Position numbers and translations under genes: made by a program
The notes under the pieces: generated by a model
Databases searched by the model: none
Told to the model about the DNA's origin: nothing
The model's input: only the letters and a program-made list of their open reading frames with translations
In this document: positions 53,958-63,159 of the stretch, one piece after another
Layout: each line of letters starts with the position of its first letter
Position numbering within the stretch: position 1 is the first letter of the stretch
DNA from: Phycisphaerales bacterium
Lineage (GTDB): Bacteria; Planctomycetota; Phycisphaerae; Phycisphaerales; SM1A02
Length of the DNA: 64,000 bases
Assembly: GCA_029260575.1 (NCBI GenBank)
Contig: JAJDDB010000027.1
Span: forward strand, 312,501 to 376,500
Direction of reading: 5' to 3'

Positions 53958-54455
53958 CTATTCCACGGTTGATGCCGGGCTGGCATAAAGTGACCTGCGG
54001 ATAGATTCTACCGACCTACCGAGCGCAGGATGCCGTTTGTTCGGGGCGATTTCACATAATGGATCCAGCACAAATGCGCGTTCATGCATGCGGGGGTGTG
54101 GAACCCGCAGGCCCGGCTCGTCGATGATCCGGTCGCCATACAACAGCAAGTCCAGATCGATGCTCCGCGGGCCCCATTTCTGACCGCACTGGCGCGCTCT
54201 GCCCAGCATGCTTTCGATTTCCAACATCCGATTCAGCAGATTGCGTGCCGGCAGGTTGGTTCTGGCAACCGCAGCAGCGTTGAGATACTTCGGCTGCCGG
54301 CCGGGGCCAATCGGATCAGTTTCATACATTGAACTGACCGCGGTAATGACAATGCCATCGGTCGCATGAAGATGATCAATCGCTGCTGTAATCGCCACAG
54401 CGCGCTCGCCGAGGTTCGAACCCAGCGCAATGCATGCTTCAACTGCGTCAGTCAT
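53958..54455 (-). CDS. folK: 2-amino-4-hydroxy-6-hydroxymethyldihydropteridine pyrophosphokinase
   Basis: Transfers pyrophosphate from ATP to 6-hydroxymethyl-dihydropterin in folate synthesis. 165 residues. CIALGSNLGERAVAITAAID at the N-terminus, then SSMYETDPIG, YLNAAAVA, and the signature KWGPRSIDLDLLLYG (RxxDxDxL), then VPHPRMHERAFVLDPLCEIA. Its ATG overlaps the cinA stop (ATGA), and folE2 lies just upstream, so folE2-cinA-folK form an operon. Confidence 0.96.
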   Translation of the reverse strand: MTDAVEACIALGSNLGERAVAITAAIDHLHATDGIVITAVSSMYETDPIGPGRQPKYLNAAAVARTNLPARNLLNRMLEIESMLGRARQCGQKWGPRSIDLDLLLYGDRIIDEPGLRVPHPRMHERAFVLDPLCEIAPNKRHPALGRSVESIRRSLYASPASTVE

Positions 54456-55807
54456 ATTCCATCACTCGTCTGCGTTGTTGTCGGCCGAATTGATTGCTGG
54501 GCGTTGTCGCTACCAGGTTCTGCGACCTGCCAGAGCAGTTGCACGTTCGGGTCAACGTCCAACAATCTGAATCGAGCCATCTGCAGAGCTGCGAATGCAC
54601 TGCGCTGGCGAATCATCAGGCGATCGCCGACGAACTGAAAACGCCGCACCTCCACGATCGGCATGCTTCCCGGCGAAGTTTCCGCAAGACCGATATACAC
54701 CAGACCGACCGGCTTTGCATCCGAACCACCGCCCGGTCCTGCAATACCGGTAATGGATATACCATACGCTGCGCCCGACTGCTGCACCGCACCAACCGCC
54801 ATCGCACTGGCGACTTGTTTCGAAACTGCGCCGTGCTCTGCCAGGAGTTTTTCAGACACGCCCAGACAGCGCGACTTCATTGCATCAGAGTACGTCACCC
54901 ATCCGCCTGCGTAGTAATTTGACGAACCGGCAACATCTACGAGCATTGCGCCCAACATTCCGCCGGTACACGATTCCGCCGTGGCGACAGTTGCGCCGCG
55001 CTGGCCGAGCAAGTCGCCGACCGTTGATGCAAGTGTGTCATCACCACCGCCGAAGACGTATGGCCACAGCGCGCGTTGTACAGAATCAGTGTCATCTTCA
55101 ATCTGTGTGCTGATTGTCTCGCGGCTGCCTTGCGCGCGGATGCGCACCGTCAGTATTGTCCGGCTCACAGTGATGCCGAGCTGCGGCGAGCGGTTGCGGG
55201 CTAGCAGATCGCCGAGTTTCTGAGATGCTTCGGATTCCGCCAGCCCGTAGGCATGGACAAATCGTGTCATCGCTGCGTTGTCATCGTTTGCCGCAGGCAG
55301 GTGCGGAACAACCGCCAAATCAAACATCGGCTGCATCTCCCGAGGCGGCCCCGGCAGTGCGAAGACCCGACACCCCCCAAGCGAATCCGCCAGCCCCATC
55401 GCTGTTCCGTTGGGGTTGGCAATCATCGTTGTGGTTTCCGGCCGGTACGTCTGCACCAGATTTGTTGTCGCCATCGTCTTATGCCGCGTGCGATACAGCG
55501 CTTCCAGATGTCGCAGCGCATCAGCATCCTGCACCAGCGCCTGCCCCGGCGTCACTGCGTGACCCAGCCCGGTGCGCGTCAGGTCATCAGCAGTCGGACC
55601 GAGTCCGCCGGTCAAAATGATGACATCACAGGATTGTGCAAGTTCGGCAATGGTAAAGCCAATCTGCTGCGCAACATCGCCGACCGTGCGATGTTCCCGC
55701 ACATCAACAGAACGCTCGCGCAAACGCGCTGCCAGCCAGGCGCTGTTGGTGTCGAGCGACTCGCCGAGCGTCAGTTCATCACCAATGGCAATTATGGCTG
55801 CCCGCAT
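54452..55807 (-). CDS. cinA: CinA-family protein (nicotinamide-nucleotide amidohydrolase with MoaB-like domain)
   Basis: About 451 residues from the ATG at 55807; an in-frame GTG one codon earlier is possible. N-terminal MoCF/MoaB-like domain: AAIIAIGDELTLGESLDTNS and LTGGLGPTADDLTRTGLG, then FALPGPPREMQPMFD. C-terminal PncC-type domain: ATAESCTGGMLGAMLVDVAG, GAVSKQVASAMAVGAVQQSG and GISITGIAGPGGGSDAKPVG. It recycles pyridine nucleotides damaged by deamidation, a housekeeping repair role. Between folE2 and folK. Confidence 0.95.
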   Translation of the reverse strand: MRAAIIAIGDELTLGESLDTNSAWLAARLRERSVDVREHRTVGDVAQQIGFTIAELAQSCDVIILTGGLGPTADDLTRTGLGHAVTPGQALVQDADALRHLEALYRTRHKTMATTNLVQTYRPETTTMIANPNGTAMGLADSLGGCRVFALPGPPREMQPMFDLAVVPHLPAANDDNAAMTRFVHAYGLAESEASQKLGDLLARNRSPQLGITVSRTILTVRIRAQGSRETISTQIEDDTDSVQRALWPYVFGGGDDTLASTVGDLLGQRGATVATAESCTGGMLGAMLVDVAGSSNYYAGGWVTYSDAMKSRCLGVSEKLLAEHGAVSKQVASAMAVGAVQQSGAAYGISITGIAGPGGGSDAKPVGLVYIGLAETSPGSMPIVEVRRFQFVGDRLMIRQRSAFAALQMARFRLLDVDPNVQLLWQVAEPGSDNAQQSIRPTTTQTSDGI

Positions 55808-55839
55808 CACCGCGCTGGAATTCCTGTTGGCATCGACGT

Positions 55840-56664
55840 TCAGCGTTTGTCCTTCGTGATCTCTGCGTAGGCGTTATGCGCGTGGATCGATTCAAAATTC
55901 TCACTGCGAATGTGGTACCACGTGATGCGCTCATCAGCATTCAGCGCCATCGCCAGATCGCGAATGATATCTTCGACGAACTTCGGATTGCGATAGGCTT
56001 CTTCAGTGACGAACTTCTCATCCGGCCGTTTGAGTACGGGATACACCTCGCAGCTTGCAGCGGATTCCAGAATCTCGACAAGATCCTCGATCCACAGCAT
56101 GCTGGAGAATCGCACTTCTGCAGTGATCATGCACCGTTGGTTGTGCGCACCATCTTCTGAGATTTCCTTGGAGCACGGACACAGGCTCGTTGCAGGTGCA
56201 ACCACGCGCATGATGAAGTCGTCAGTGCCGTTGGATGCGCAGCGGAACTGCACAGTGTAATCCATCAGGCCGGCAGCCTGCGTAATAGGCGCGACTTTGC
56301 GAATGAAGTATGGGAATTCCATCTCGACATGTGCATCATTCGCATCCAGGCGCTCGCGCAGCTTGTGACAGAATTCCATAAAGCGGTCCGGCTGTAAGCC
56401 GTCGGAGTATTGATTGAGCAACTCCATGAACCTGCTCATATGCGTGCCCTTGCGATCAGCCGCCAAGGACACATACATGTTCACCGTCGAAATGGTGTTC
56501 TGCGTGCCGCCGCATGGCGTGCGCAGCGTGATCGGATACCGCACATCCTTCACGCCGACCTTGTCGATGGCGATGCGCCGCGAATCAGACAGCCCCTGCA
56601 CATCCGGCAGGGAAGTCGAAGCGAAAGGATTCGATTGGTCTGTGGCCAGGTGGTCAGCAGTCAT
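55840..56664 (-). CDS. folE2: GTP cyclohydrolase I, type 2 (FolE2)
   Basis: Zinc-independent first enzyme of folate (and 7-deazaguanine) synthesis, turning GTP into dihydroneopterin triphosphate. 274 residues with AAGGA before the ATG. Characteristic blocks: NTISTVNMYVSLAADRKGTH and MSRFMELLNQYSD, HVEMEFPYFIRKVAPIT, ATSLCPCSKEISEDGAHNQR with the metal-binding Cys, and the C-terminal AYRNPKFVEDIIRDLAMALN. First gene of folE2-cinA-folK; queA at the left end of the window uses a later product of the same GTP-derived pathway. Confidence 0.95.
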   Translation of the reverse strand: MTADHLATDQSNPFASTSLPDVQGLSDSRRIAIDKVGVKDVRYPITLRTPCGGTQNTISTVNMYVSLAADRKGTHMSRFMELLNQYSDGLQPDRFMEFCHKLRERLDANDAHVEMEFPYFIRKVAPITQAAGLMDYTVQFRCASNGTDDFIMRVVAPATSLCPCSKEISEDGAHNQRCMITAEVRFSSMLWIEDLVEILESAASCEVYPVLKRPDEKFVTEEAYRNPKFVEDIIRDLAMALNADERITWYHIRSENFESIHAHNAYAEITKDKR

Positions 56665-56816
56665 GAAAAGGGTCCTTACTGGAGGATGGCCGGTGTAAAG
56701 GCAATCCTAGCACCACAGCCGCCGGAAACCACATGAGCCGGCTGAACCCGATGCTGTGTAGCAGTGCCGGATTTGATGCGATGTGACGTTGCAGAAGCGC
56801 CGATAACAGCAGGCAT

Positions 56817-58595
56817 ATGCCGCCTGCAGCACCAACAGCAAGCACCTGCGCTCATCAGCAGACCGAAACAAGCCTGAGCCTGCTTGCTGAGCGTTACCCG
56901 TTACTACTCAGCGATTTGCGCAGATGGCTTGCCGGGCCCGGCAGGCAAGTTGCCGCCGAGACAACGCGCGGTGCCGCTGCTGATTTTGTCAACGAACGGT
57001 ACCGATTCACTGCCCAGGTCAATGATTTTTCTCTGCTCGGGCAGCAACTTGAAACCCTGCTGCCGAATCAGATTCTTGTACACCTGCTGCACAGCCCGGC
57101 CGCTCTTGTGCAAACTCTAGGTGACCCACACCTGCACGATGCCCTGCAGCACCCGAAATATACGCCGTTGCTGCTGCTGCCGATCAACGATGCCCTCCAC
57201 CTGCAGCAGTGGTTGCTCGATGAACAACCGAAACACTGGCCGTGGACGATTGCGGATCAAGTGCGCACCGGCCCTGCTCGCGAATCGGCTGTTCGATTCA
57301 GCCGGGAATTGCACGCACTGCTCGAACAAATGTGCATGGAACTGCGCATCCGGCTTCGCAGCGGCAAGTACGCCGACCGCCCCACCCCGGGCGATGTGCT
57401 GCGCGCAGGCGAACGGCCGCTGCGACTTCTCACACCTGCCAATTCCAACAGTGCTTACCAACAGTTTTGCGCAAGGGACATGCGCGACGGTCTGCGCGTT
57501 CTCGGCAGCGAATGCAATTCGGTGTTCACTGATCACTCGAAGACGGCTCAATACGAATTGCTGAAAGCCATCGATGAGCACGATCCCGATGTATTGATTC
57601 TCAACGGATTCACGCGCGCAGCATTCAGTGAACTACCCGAGCAACTGACGCTTGCGACATGGGATCAGGACTATGTCGCCAGTGCCAGTCCCGATGCAGC
57701 GCGCAGCCTCGGTCCGCGTGATGTTCTGGCGGTAATGGTTGAAGACTGGGTGGACGATGCACACCATAATGGCGCAGACGCTGAGAGTGTGCATCACTTG
57801 AATTTGGGCGCGAATGTAGAGCTCTACCACCCGCCGGCCTGTCCTGCCGAGCCGAAATGTGATGTGCTGTTCGTAGGCAATTTTCACCCATTTGAGCGAT
57901 ACCGCGCATTGATCGGCTTCGACACGCTTGCGCCGAATGTACAACGATTGATGCTCGAAGCCCGCAAACGGCTCGATGCTTGGATCAGCACCTGCAATAC
58001 AACAGAAGAGTTCATAATTCCGGATTGCGGCGCGCTGCTGATTGAATCGCAACGATCTATCGCGCCGAACGCGCCGATTGATCCTGCACAATTACACGCC
58101 CTTTCACAATATTTCCGTTACCGCATTGCCCACATGCTTGTGCGAGAACGGTTTATTGAAGCGCTCAGCGCATTCAATATCGGCTTGTACGGCACCGGGT
58201 GGGATGCATTACCTGTGGTTGCTCAGCAACATGCCGGAGTCATTGCGAACGGGCCGCCGCTGCGTGATGCCGTACACCATGCTGCGATTGTGTTGCATCT
58301 GCACACATGGACAGTCCATCACCCCCGGTTGTATGACTCTGCTGCAGCAGGTGGTTTCGTGCTGGTCGGTAGGGTTCCCGAGCGCAATTCGCTTGACACC
58401 GTCTTCGAGCCGGGTACCGAACTCGATTCGTTCGGTTCGATCGCTGAAATGCAGCAGAAAATCCGATGGTGGCTTCATCATCCGCAGCAGCGACAAGCCT
58501 GCGCGCGGGCAGCTGCCGCGCGAGTCCGAAGAGAACATGCAATGTCCGATCGCATGCAACAACTGCTCGACATTTTTCGCAATGGGAGGCCGTGA
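56817..58595 (+). CDS. CgeB-like glycosyltransferase
   Basis: 592 residues, no signal peptide. The N-terminal 220 residues are poorly conserved and helical. Two Rossmann-like lobes follow, with DVLILNGFTRAAF and DVLFVGNFHPFERYRALIGF. The C-terminal region has the CgeB-type pattern LYGTGWDALPVV, WTVHHPRLYDSAAAGGFVLV (like YHPRLFDAAACG), and EPGTELDSFGSIAEMQQKIR followed by an RExHxxxxR-like REHAMSDRM. The fold suggests GT-B sugar transfer; donor and acceptor unknown. It begins a three-gene operon with a radical SAM protein (GGGAGG between them) and a methyltransferase. Confidence 0.82.
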   Translation: MPPAAPTASTCAHQQTETSLSLLAERYPLLLSDLRRWLAGPGRQVAAETTRGAAADFVNERYRFTAQVNDFSLLGQQLETLLPNQILVHLLHSPAALVQTLGDPHLHDALQHPKYTPLLLLPINDALHLQQWLLDEQPKHWPWTIADQVRTGPARESAVRFSRELHALLEQMCMELRIRLRSGKYADRPTPGDVLRAGERPLRLLTPANSNSAYQQFCARDMRDGLRVLGSECNSVFTDHSKTAQYELLKAIDEHDPDVLILNGFTRAAFSELPEQLTLATWDQDYVASASPDAARSLGPRDVLAVMVEDWVDDAHHNGADAESVHHLNLGANVELYHPPACPAEPKCDVLFVGNFHPFERYRALIGFDTLAPNVQRLMLEARKRLDAWISTCNTTEEFIIPDCGALLIESQRSIAPNAPIDPAQLHALSQYFRYRIAHMLVRERFIEALSAFNIGLYGTGWDALPVVAQQHAGVIANGPPLRDAVHHAAIVLHLHTWTVHHPRLYDSAAAGGFVLVGRVPERNSLDTVFEPGTELDSFGSIAEMQQKIRWWLHHPQQRQACARAAAARVRREHAMSDRMQQLLDIFRNGRP

Positions 58596-58598
58596 TTC

Positions 58599-59774
58599 AT
58601 GACACAGGCATCCGCAAAACAAACCGTCTCGCTTCCGGTTCTCTTGACCGAATCCAAACCGGCGATGCCGACAGCGCGTCCCGGCGGACCTGACAATGTT
58701 GCGGCTATACAGCAGGCTGCGCTCGGCGAGCCGTTCAATCGTTACAAGATTCTCAATCACTTTGATCGCCTGCAGCGCTTCGCAGCAGGCGAGAACGTCG
58801 CACCCGTCACAGTTGAAATCGATCCATCGAATCTCTGCAATCATCGCTGCAACTGGTGCGTCAGCGCAGAATCGCACACCGGTGAATTACTTGCACTCGA
58901 TCGCTTCCGCTCGCTTATTGATGAATTGAAATCGATGGACGTCCGGTCGATCGTGCTCAAAGGCGGCGGCGAGCCCACCGTCCACCCGCAGTTCGATGAC
59001 ATGCTGCGCGTCGTCGCTACGGCAGAGCTTCCGATGGGTCTGATCACCAATGGCTCAATGCCGCGCAAGGACACACGCGAGCTTGTGCTTCAGACCGCAC
59101 AGTGGGTGCGCATCAGTCTCGATGCTGCAACTGCTGACACACATCAGAACATTCACGGCACGCGCGACTTCACCAGGATCATGAACAACGTGCAGTACTT
59201 GGCTGAACATGCACACAACACCGTGCTCGGATTGAACTTCGTCGCTGAACCTCGTAACTGCACGGAAATTCTGGCATTCACAAAATTGGGCTTACAGTTA
59301 GGCGTTGCCTATGTCAGCATTCGTTGCGTCTTTGATCCGACGAACCCACTGACTGAATCAACCCGTGCAGCGATGCGTGAACAGGCTGCCGCTGCCGCCG
59401 CATTGGAATCCGATAGTTTCCGAGTCATGCTCGGCAATTTTTCCGAAGCCTATCTCACCGCAGATCAACTGCAACAATTCCCCTACCGCAAATGCCTCGG
59501 GCCGAATCTCGTCGGCGTTGTCGGTGCGGACGGCGAAACATATGCATGTTGTTTCCTGCGCGGCGACAAACGCTTCAGCTTCGGCAACGTCCATACTGAC
59601 AGCTTCGAAACCATCTGGAACGGTGACAAACGGCAGGCTGTGATGGAATCGGTGTATCGTGGTGAGTGCGGCAGAGCCTGCCTCGGCGGCATGACCGCCA
59701 ATCGATACAACATCTACAACGAAATTCTCAACTACATGACGCTGGAAGACAAACGCCACTCAGAATTTGTCTGA
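58599..59774 (+). CDS. Radical SAM protein with SPASM domain
   Basis: 391 residues, GGGAGG 9 nt upstream. The radical SAM cluster motif is CNHRCNWC (Cx3Cx2C) in VEIDPSNLCNHRCNWC near residue 76, followed by KGGGEPTVHPQFDDML (GGE). The C-terminal SPASM-like part has FPYRKCLGP, ETYACCFLRGDKRFSFGNVH, and ECGRACLGGMTANRYN with Cys spaced for an extra Fe-S cluster. Such proteins modify peptides, sugars or nucleosides. Its place between a glycosyltransferase and a methyltransferase suggests tailoring of a surface saccharide or its precursor; no precursor peptide is seen. Confidence 0.9.
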   Translation: MTQASAKQTVSLPVLLTESKPAMPTARPGGPDNVAAIQQAALGEPFNRYKILNHFDRLQRFAAGENVAPVTVEIDPSNLCNHRCNWCVSAESHTGELLALDRFRSLIDELKSMDVRSIVLKGGGEPTVHPQFDDMLRVVATAELPMGLITNGSMPRKDTRELVLQTAQWVRISLDAATADTHQNIHGTRDFTRIMNNVQYLAEHAHNTVLGLNFVAEPRNCTEILAFTKLGLQLGVAYVSIRCVFDPTNPLTESTRAAMREQAAAAAALESDSFRVMLGNFSEAYLTADQLQQFPYRKCLGPNLVGVVGADGETYACCFLRGDKRFSFGNVHTDSFETIWNGDKRQAVMESVYRGECGRACLGGMTANRYNIYNEILNYMTLEDKRHSEFV

Positions 59775-59796
59775 GCACGCACGCAAGAGAAATGCA

Positions 59797-60417
59797 ATGA
59801 AGACCGACCACATCAACTGTCCCGTCCGCCCACGCGTATCGCTGACCAATCCCTCCGAACCGCTGGAGATGATTGCATTCACAATCGCGCGATACAAATT
59901 TGCGTGCAAATGGATGCGCGATACCGACCGAGTTCTGGAAGTCGGTTGCGGTGAAGGGTTCGGCTGCAATTTCTTCTCCAAACACGTGCAGTCCGTTGTC
60001 GGCATTGACATTGACGAAGCTATTGTGAAGCAGTGCCGCGATACATACGGTGCAGACAACCTGCACTATTGCACCGGCGATATCCTCAACCCACACCGCG
60101 TGGATTGTTCATTTGATGTCGTTGTCAGCTTCGAAATGATCGAGCACGTTGATCAGCACGATGGGCGGCGCATGGTCGAGAATTGTGCTGCGCATCTTAA
60201 AGATTCCGGGCTGTGCATTCTATCAACGCCGAGGGCGCGGGAAGATCGTTCATTGTCCCGTCAGGCGCATCATCTCTATGAATACGACTACAACACGTTC
60301 AAAGCGCTGCTCGAAGATCACTTTTCGCGTGTGATGATCTTCTGTCAGAATGACGAATATATTTATGCTGGCCACCCGTCGACCGCGTGGAATTTCGTTG
60401 CGGTGTGTTACAAGTAA
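59797..60417 (+). CDS. Class I SAM-dependent methyltransferase
   Basis: 206 residues from the ATG at 59797 (AGAGA upstream); an upstream TTG at 59767 overlaps the radical SAM gene. SAM-binding motif I VLEVGCGEGFGCNFF, motif II VVGIDIDEAIVKQC, LHYCTGDILNP and FDVVVSFEMIEHVDQHDGRR, with the post-motif SGLCILSTPRA typical of UbiG/Methyltransf_11-like enzymes. Substrate unknown. Last gene of the glycosyltransferase/radical SAM operon; it converges on the metal permease gene with a 13-nt gap. Confidence 0.9.
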   Translation: MKTDHINCPVRPRVSLTNPSEPLEMIAFTIARYKFACKWMRDTDRVLEVGCGEGFGCNFFSKHVQSVVGIDIDEAIVKQCRDTYGADNLHYCTGDILNPHRVDCSFDVVVSFEMIEHVDQHDGRRMVENCAAHLKDSGLCILSTPRAREDRSLSRQAHHLYEYDYNTFKALLEDHFSRVMIFCQNDEYIYAGHPSTAWNFVAVCYK

Positions 60418-60430
60418 ACTGATCCGTTGA

Positions 60431-61798
60431 TCAATGAGTAGCGGATTCCGGATCATCATCGCCGTTGTTGTTCGGCACCGGCCGACCATGCGGATCAACT
60501 GACGCCTGCTTTGTTGCTGCTGCAAGGTTGCGTTGTACTGCAGCGCTATTGATGTGCTCCAACTGCTCGGCCGGCTCGTGTACGTGATCTGCAGCAAACC
60601 CTGCCTGATCAACGAGATAACGCTCCCACTGTCTGTGCCTGCGGATAATCTGCCGTGCCGCAGCCCGGCCTGCTTCGGTCAACTGAATTGCACCTGAAAC
60701 ACTAGCCACAAGCAACTGTTTGCGGGCTTGATCAAGAGCATGATCTGCTTTGTGTCCACGCTGCAGCGTAGCGAGTTGCGCCTTGTCGACCGACTCGGTG
60801 CCCGCTTCTTCCAGGCGATACAGCGCTGCCAGCATATCATCCAGCGCTACCGTGCGACCAAGTCTGCGTTGATGCAGCCGGCGAGCAATGATGCCGCGCT
60901 GCGGCGCAAACACAATTGCAATCACCAGCAACAGCGCTGCGACGACCGTCATCATGCCCGCAGCGTTGACTGCTTCCAATCCGAACGCAGCCGGCAACGC
61001 AGTTGCTGCAACATACCCGCCGATGCCGCTAACGCCAGCCACAACAACGCTGCACACAATCTGACTGCGCAGTCGATCGGTCAGCAATCGCGCTGTCGCA
61101 GCCGGGCACACCAGCATTGCAATGACAAGTATCGACCCCACCGCTTCGAACGATGCCACAGTCGCTGCTGCGACAAATATCATAAGCAGGTAATGCAGCA
61201 TACCTGCGTTGTAGCCGAGCGTTGTCGCCAGCGCCGGGTCAAATGCTGCAATGCGCAATTCCTTGAACAGCAGCGCGACAAACACAACAGCAGCGATCGT
61301 CATGACGATCAACGTCACAACCTGCCGAGGAACTTCGCTGAGTGTTGTAAACGAGAACAACTGCCCCCAGTCACCGGGCGGAAACCAGAACAGTGTTTCG
61401 AGTTGGCCGTGCAGCACACAATCCGCATCAAGATCGACCTGCCGTGCTGCAGCCCGTTCGATCAAAAGCACACCCAGCGCAAACAGCACGCTGAATACGA
61501 CACCCATAGCTGCGCCGGGTTCGACGCGGCCGAGCTTCTTGACAAGCTCCACCAGTACGACTGTCACCACACCCGCAATCGCCGCGCCGCCGAACATTGC
61601 GATCGGACTTCGCATCCCGGTAATGAGAAACGCCATTACAAGTCCGGGCAGCACCGAATGCGAAATTGCATCGCCCATCAGGCTCAGCCGTCGCAGCACC
61701 AGAAAATTGCCGAGCAAACCGCACGTCACCGCAGCAAGGGTCCCTGCAAGCATCGGCAGAAGATCGATGCTCAGGAAATTGTGCATCGCTTCGTTCAT
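60431..61798 (-). CDS. Metal ABC transporter permease fused to a DtxR/MntR-like regulator (YtgCR-like)
   Basis: 455 residues. Residues 1-300 are a MntB/ZnuB-type (ABC-3) permease with about eight membrane helices (ISHSVLPGLVMAFLI, VFALGVLLIERAA, ILVIAMLVCPAATARLLT). From about 310 a complete DtxR-like unit follows: winged-helix-like LDDMLAALYRLEEAGTESVD, then LTEAGRAAARQIIRRHRQWE, and metal-site residues matching MntR (His of RRH, and E-x2-E-H in EQLEH), ending with DPHGRPVP. Chlamydia YtgCR has this same order. Its start overlaps the stop of the upstream permease (ATGA). Confidence 0.88.
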   Translation of the reverse strand: MNEAMHNFLSIDLLPMLAGTLAAVTCGLLGNFLVLRRLSLMGDAISHSVLPGLVMAFLITGMRSPIAMFGGAAIAGVVTVVLVELVKKLGRVEPGAAMGVVFSVLFALGVLLIERAAARQVDLDADCVLHGQLETLFWFPPGDWGQLFSFTTLSEVPRQVVTLIVMTIAAVVFVALLFKELRIAAFDPALATTLGYNAGMLHYLLMIFVAAATVASFEAVGSILVIAMLVCPAATARLLTDRLRSQIVCSVVVAGVSGIGGYVAATALPAAFGLEAVNAAGMMTVVAALLLVIAIVFAPQRGIIARRLHQRRLGRTVALDDMLAALYRLEEAGTESVDKAQLATLQRGHKADHALDQARKQLLVASVSGAIQLTEAGRAAARQIIRRHRQWERYLVDQAGFAADHVHEPAEQLEHINSAAVQRNLAAATKQASVDPHGRPVPNNNGDDDPESATH

Positions 61799-63156
61799 GT
61801 CCGAACCGCCTGGAACTGCGGAATCTCCACGCCTCGCTTGCGTAGTGCTGCTTCCAGCTCATCGATCAACGCATCGCTGAGTACGTGCTCGACCTGATCG
61901 ACAGACCAGTCGACATGACTGGGCGCAATATCCGCATAGCTGATGAGATACTGCTCCCACAAGTAATGGTTTCGGCTGATGCGTGCGCCATCGCGACGCC
62001 CCGCATCGGTCAGCGCGATTGCGCCGCCGGAATCCCCGCGAATCAACCCGCGCTGTCTGGCCCACCATACGATGACGCTGCCCAGCCACGCCGGCCAGGC
62101 CCGACGTCTTGCCACCGCGCGCAGTATATCGCGCTGCAGCGCCGCATCATGTTCCAGTTCATACTCATACGCTGCTTCCACAAGGTGTTCACCCGCAATG
62201 CGCAGCCTCACACGCAGTTGACGGATCGACATTGCAATAACGCCCCGCTGCGGTGCGCATACCATCGACACCGCAAACAACACGCCACTGGTCAGCACAA
62301 TCACCGACCCTGCGGGCTTGCGAGGCAAGAGCGCGGACATCACCGACCCGCAATATCCACTTGCACCGCCGATCAGTGCCGCAAGAACAACAAGCACCCA
62401 CAGACGCTGCGTCCAGAACCGCGCGCTCACCGCAGGAATGATCAACATCGCCACAACAAGAATCAAACCAACTGCCTGCAAGCCCGCCACCGTTACCAGC
62501 ACCACCAGTGCCATCATCAGCAGGTCAATGAACGACACCGGCCAACCATCGACCGTCGCAAACGCGTCATTGAAACACACCAGCGCGAATTCCTTGAGCA
62601 GCGCAACTGTCGCAGCAACCGCAAGCATCGCAATTGCACCCATAAGCACCGCATCACTCATGCTCATCGCTGCGGTCTGGCCGTAGATGAACCGGTTCAA
62701 ACCCGCTGCAGTGCCCGTCTGCATCGATTGAATGACGCTCAACAGCACAATGCCCACGCCGAAAAATACGCTGAGGACAATGCCGATTGATGCGTCTTCG
62801 CGCAGTCGTGTGTGCCGAAGCAGCAGTTGAATACACACCACACCGAGCACGCCGGTAATCGTTGCGCCCGTTAACAACACAGGCAGACTCCGCGCCGAGC
62901 CGCCGAGCGCCGTCACAGTTAAATACGCCAATCCGATGCCCGGCAGCGTCGCATGACTGAGCGCATCACTCATCAGAGCACGCTTGCGCAGCAGCGCAAA
63001 CACGCCGACAATCCCGGCAGCAATTCCCAACAGCGACGTGCCAACTATGACAAGATTCGTATTGAAGCCGGCCTGGAAGGTCAGCGTTTCAAAGATCTGC
63101 GACCAGCCCGGCCATTCATCGGTGACGTTCGTGATGGACGATGGAGCGCTGCTCAC
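61795..63156 (-). CDS. Second metal ABC transporter permease fused to a DtxR/MntR-like regulator
   Basis: 453 residues. Residues 1-300: ABC-3 permease with ALMSDALSHATLPGIGLAYL, IGIVLSVFFGVGIVLLSVIQ and GLILVVAMLIIPAVSARFWT. Residues about 320-445 repeat the DtxR-like layout: EHLVEAAYEYELEHDAALQR, ALTDAGRRDGARISRNHYLW and HVDWSVDQVEHVLSDALIDE, where D-x2-E-H occupies the E-x2-E-H metal position. Both permeases of the transporter therefore carry the domain. It begins 3 nt after the ATPase gene stop. Confidence 0.88.
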   Translation of the reverse strand: MSSAPSSITNVTDEWPGWSQIFETLTFQAGFNTNLVIVGTSLLGIAAGIVGVFALLRKRALMSDALSHATLPGIGLAYLTVTALGGSARSLPVLLTGATITGVLGVVCIQLLLRHTRLREDASIGIVLSVFFGVGIVLLSVIQSMQTGTAAGLNRFIYGQTAAMSMSDAVLMGAIAMLAVAATVALLKEFALVCFNDAFATVDGWPVSFIDLLMMALVVLVTVAGLQAVGLILVVAMLIIPAVSARFWTQRLWVLVVLAALIGGASGYCGSVMSALLPRKPAGSVIVLTSGVLFAVSMVCAPQRGVIAMSIRQLRVRLRIAGEHLVEAAYEYELEHDAALQRDILRAVARRRAWPAWLGSVIVWWARQRGLIRGDSGGAIALTDAGRRDGARISRNHYLWEQYLISYADIAPSHVDWSVDQVEHVLSDALIDELEAALRKRGVEIPQFQAVRT

Positions 63157-63159
63157 CCA

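Noticed and set aside
60728-61897. 389-codon plus-strand frame opposite the permease gene
   Set aside because: His/Cys/Gln-rich composition comes from the complement of membrane-protein codons; no coherent fold.
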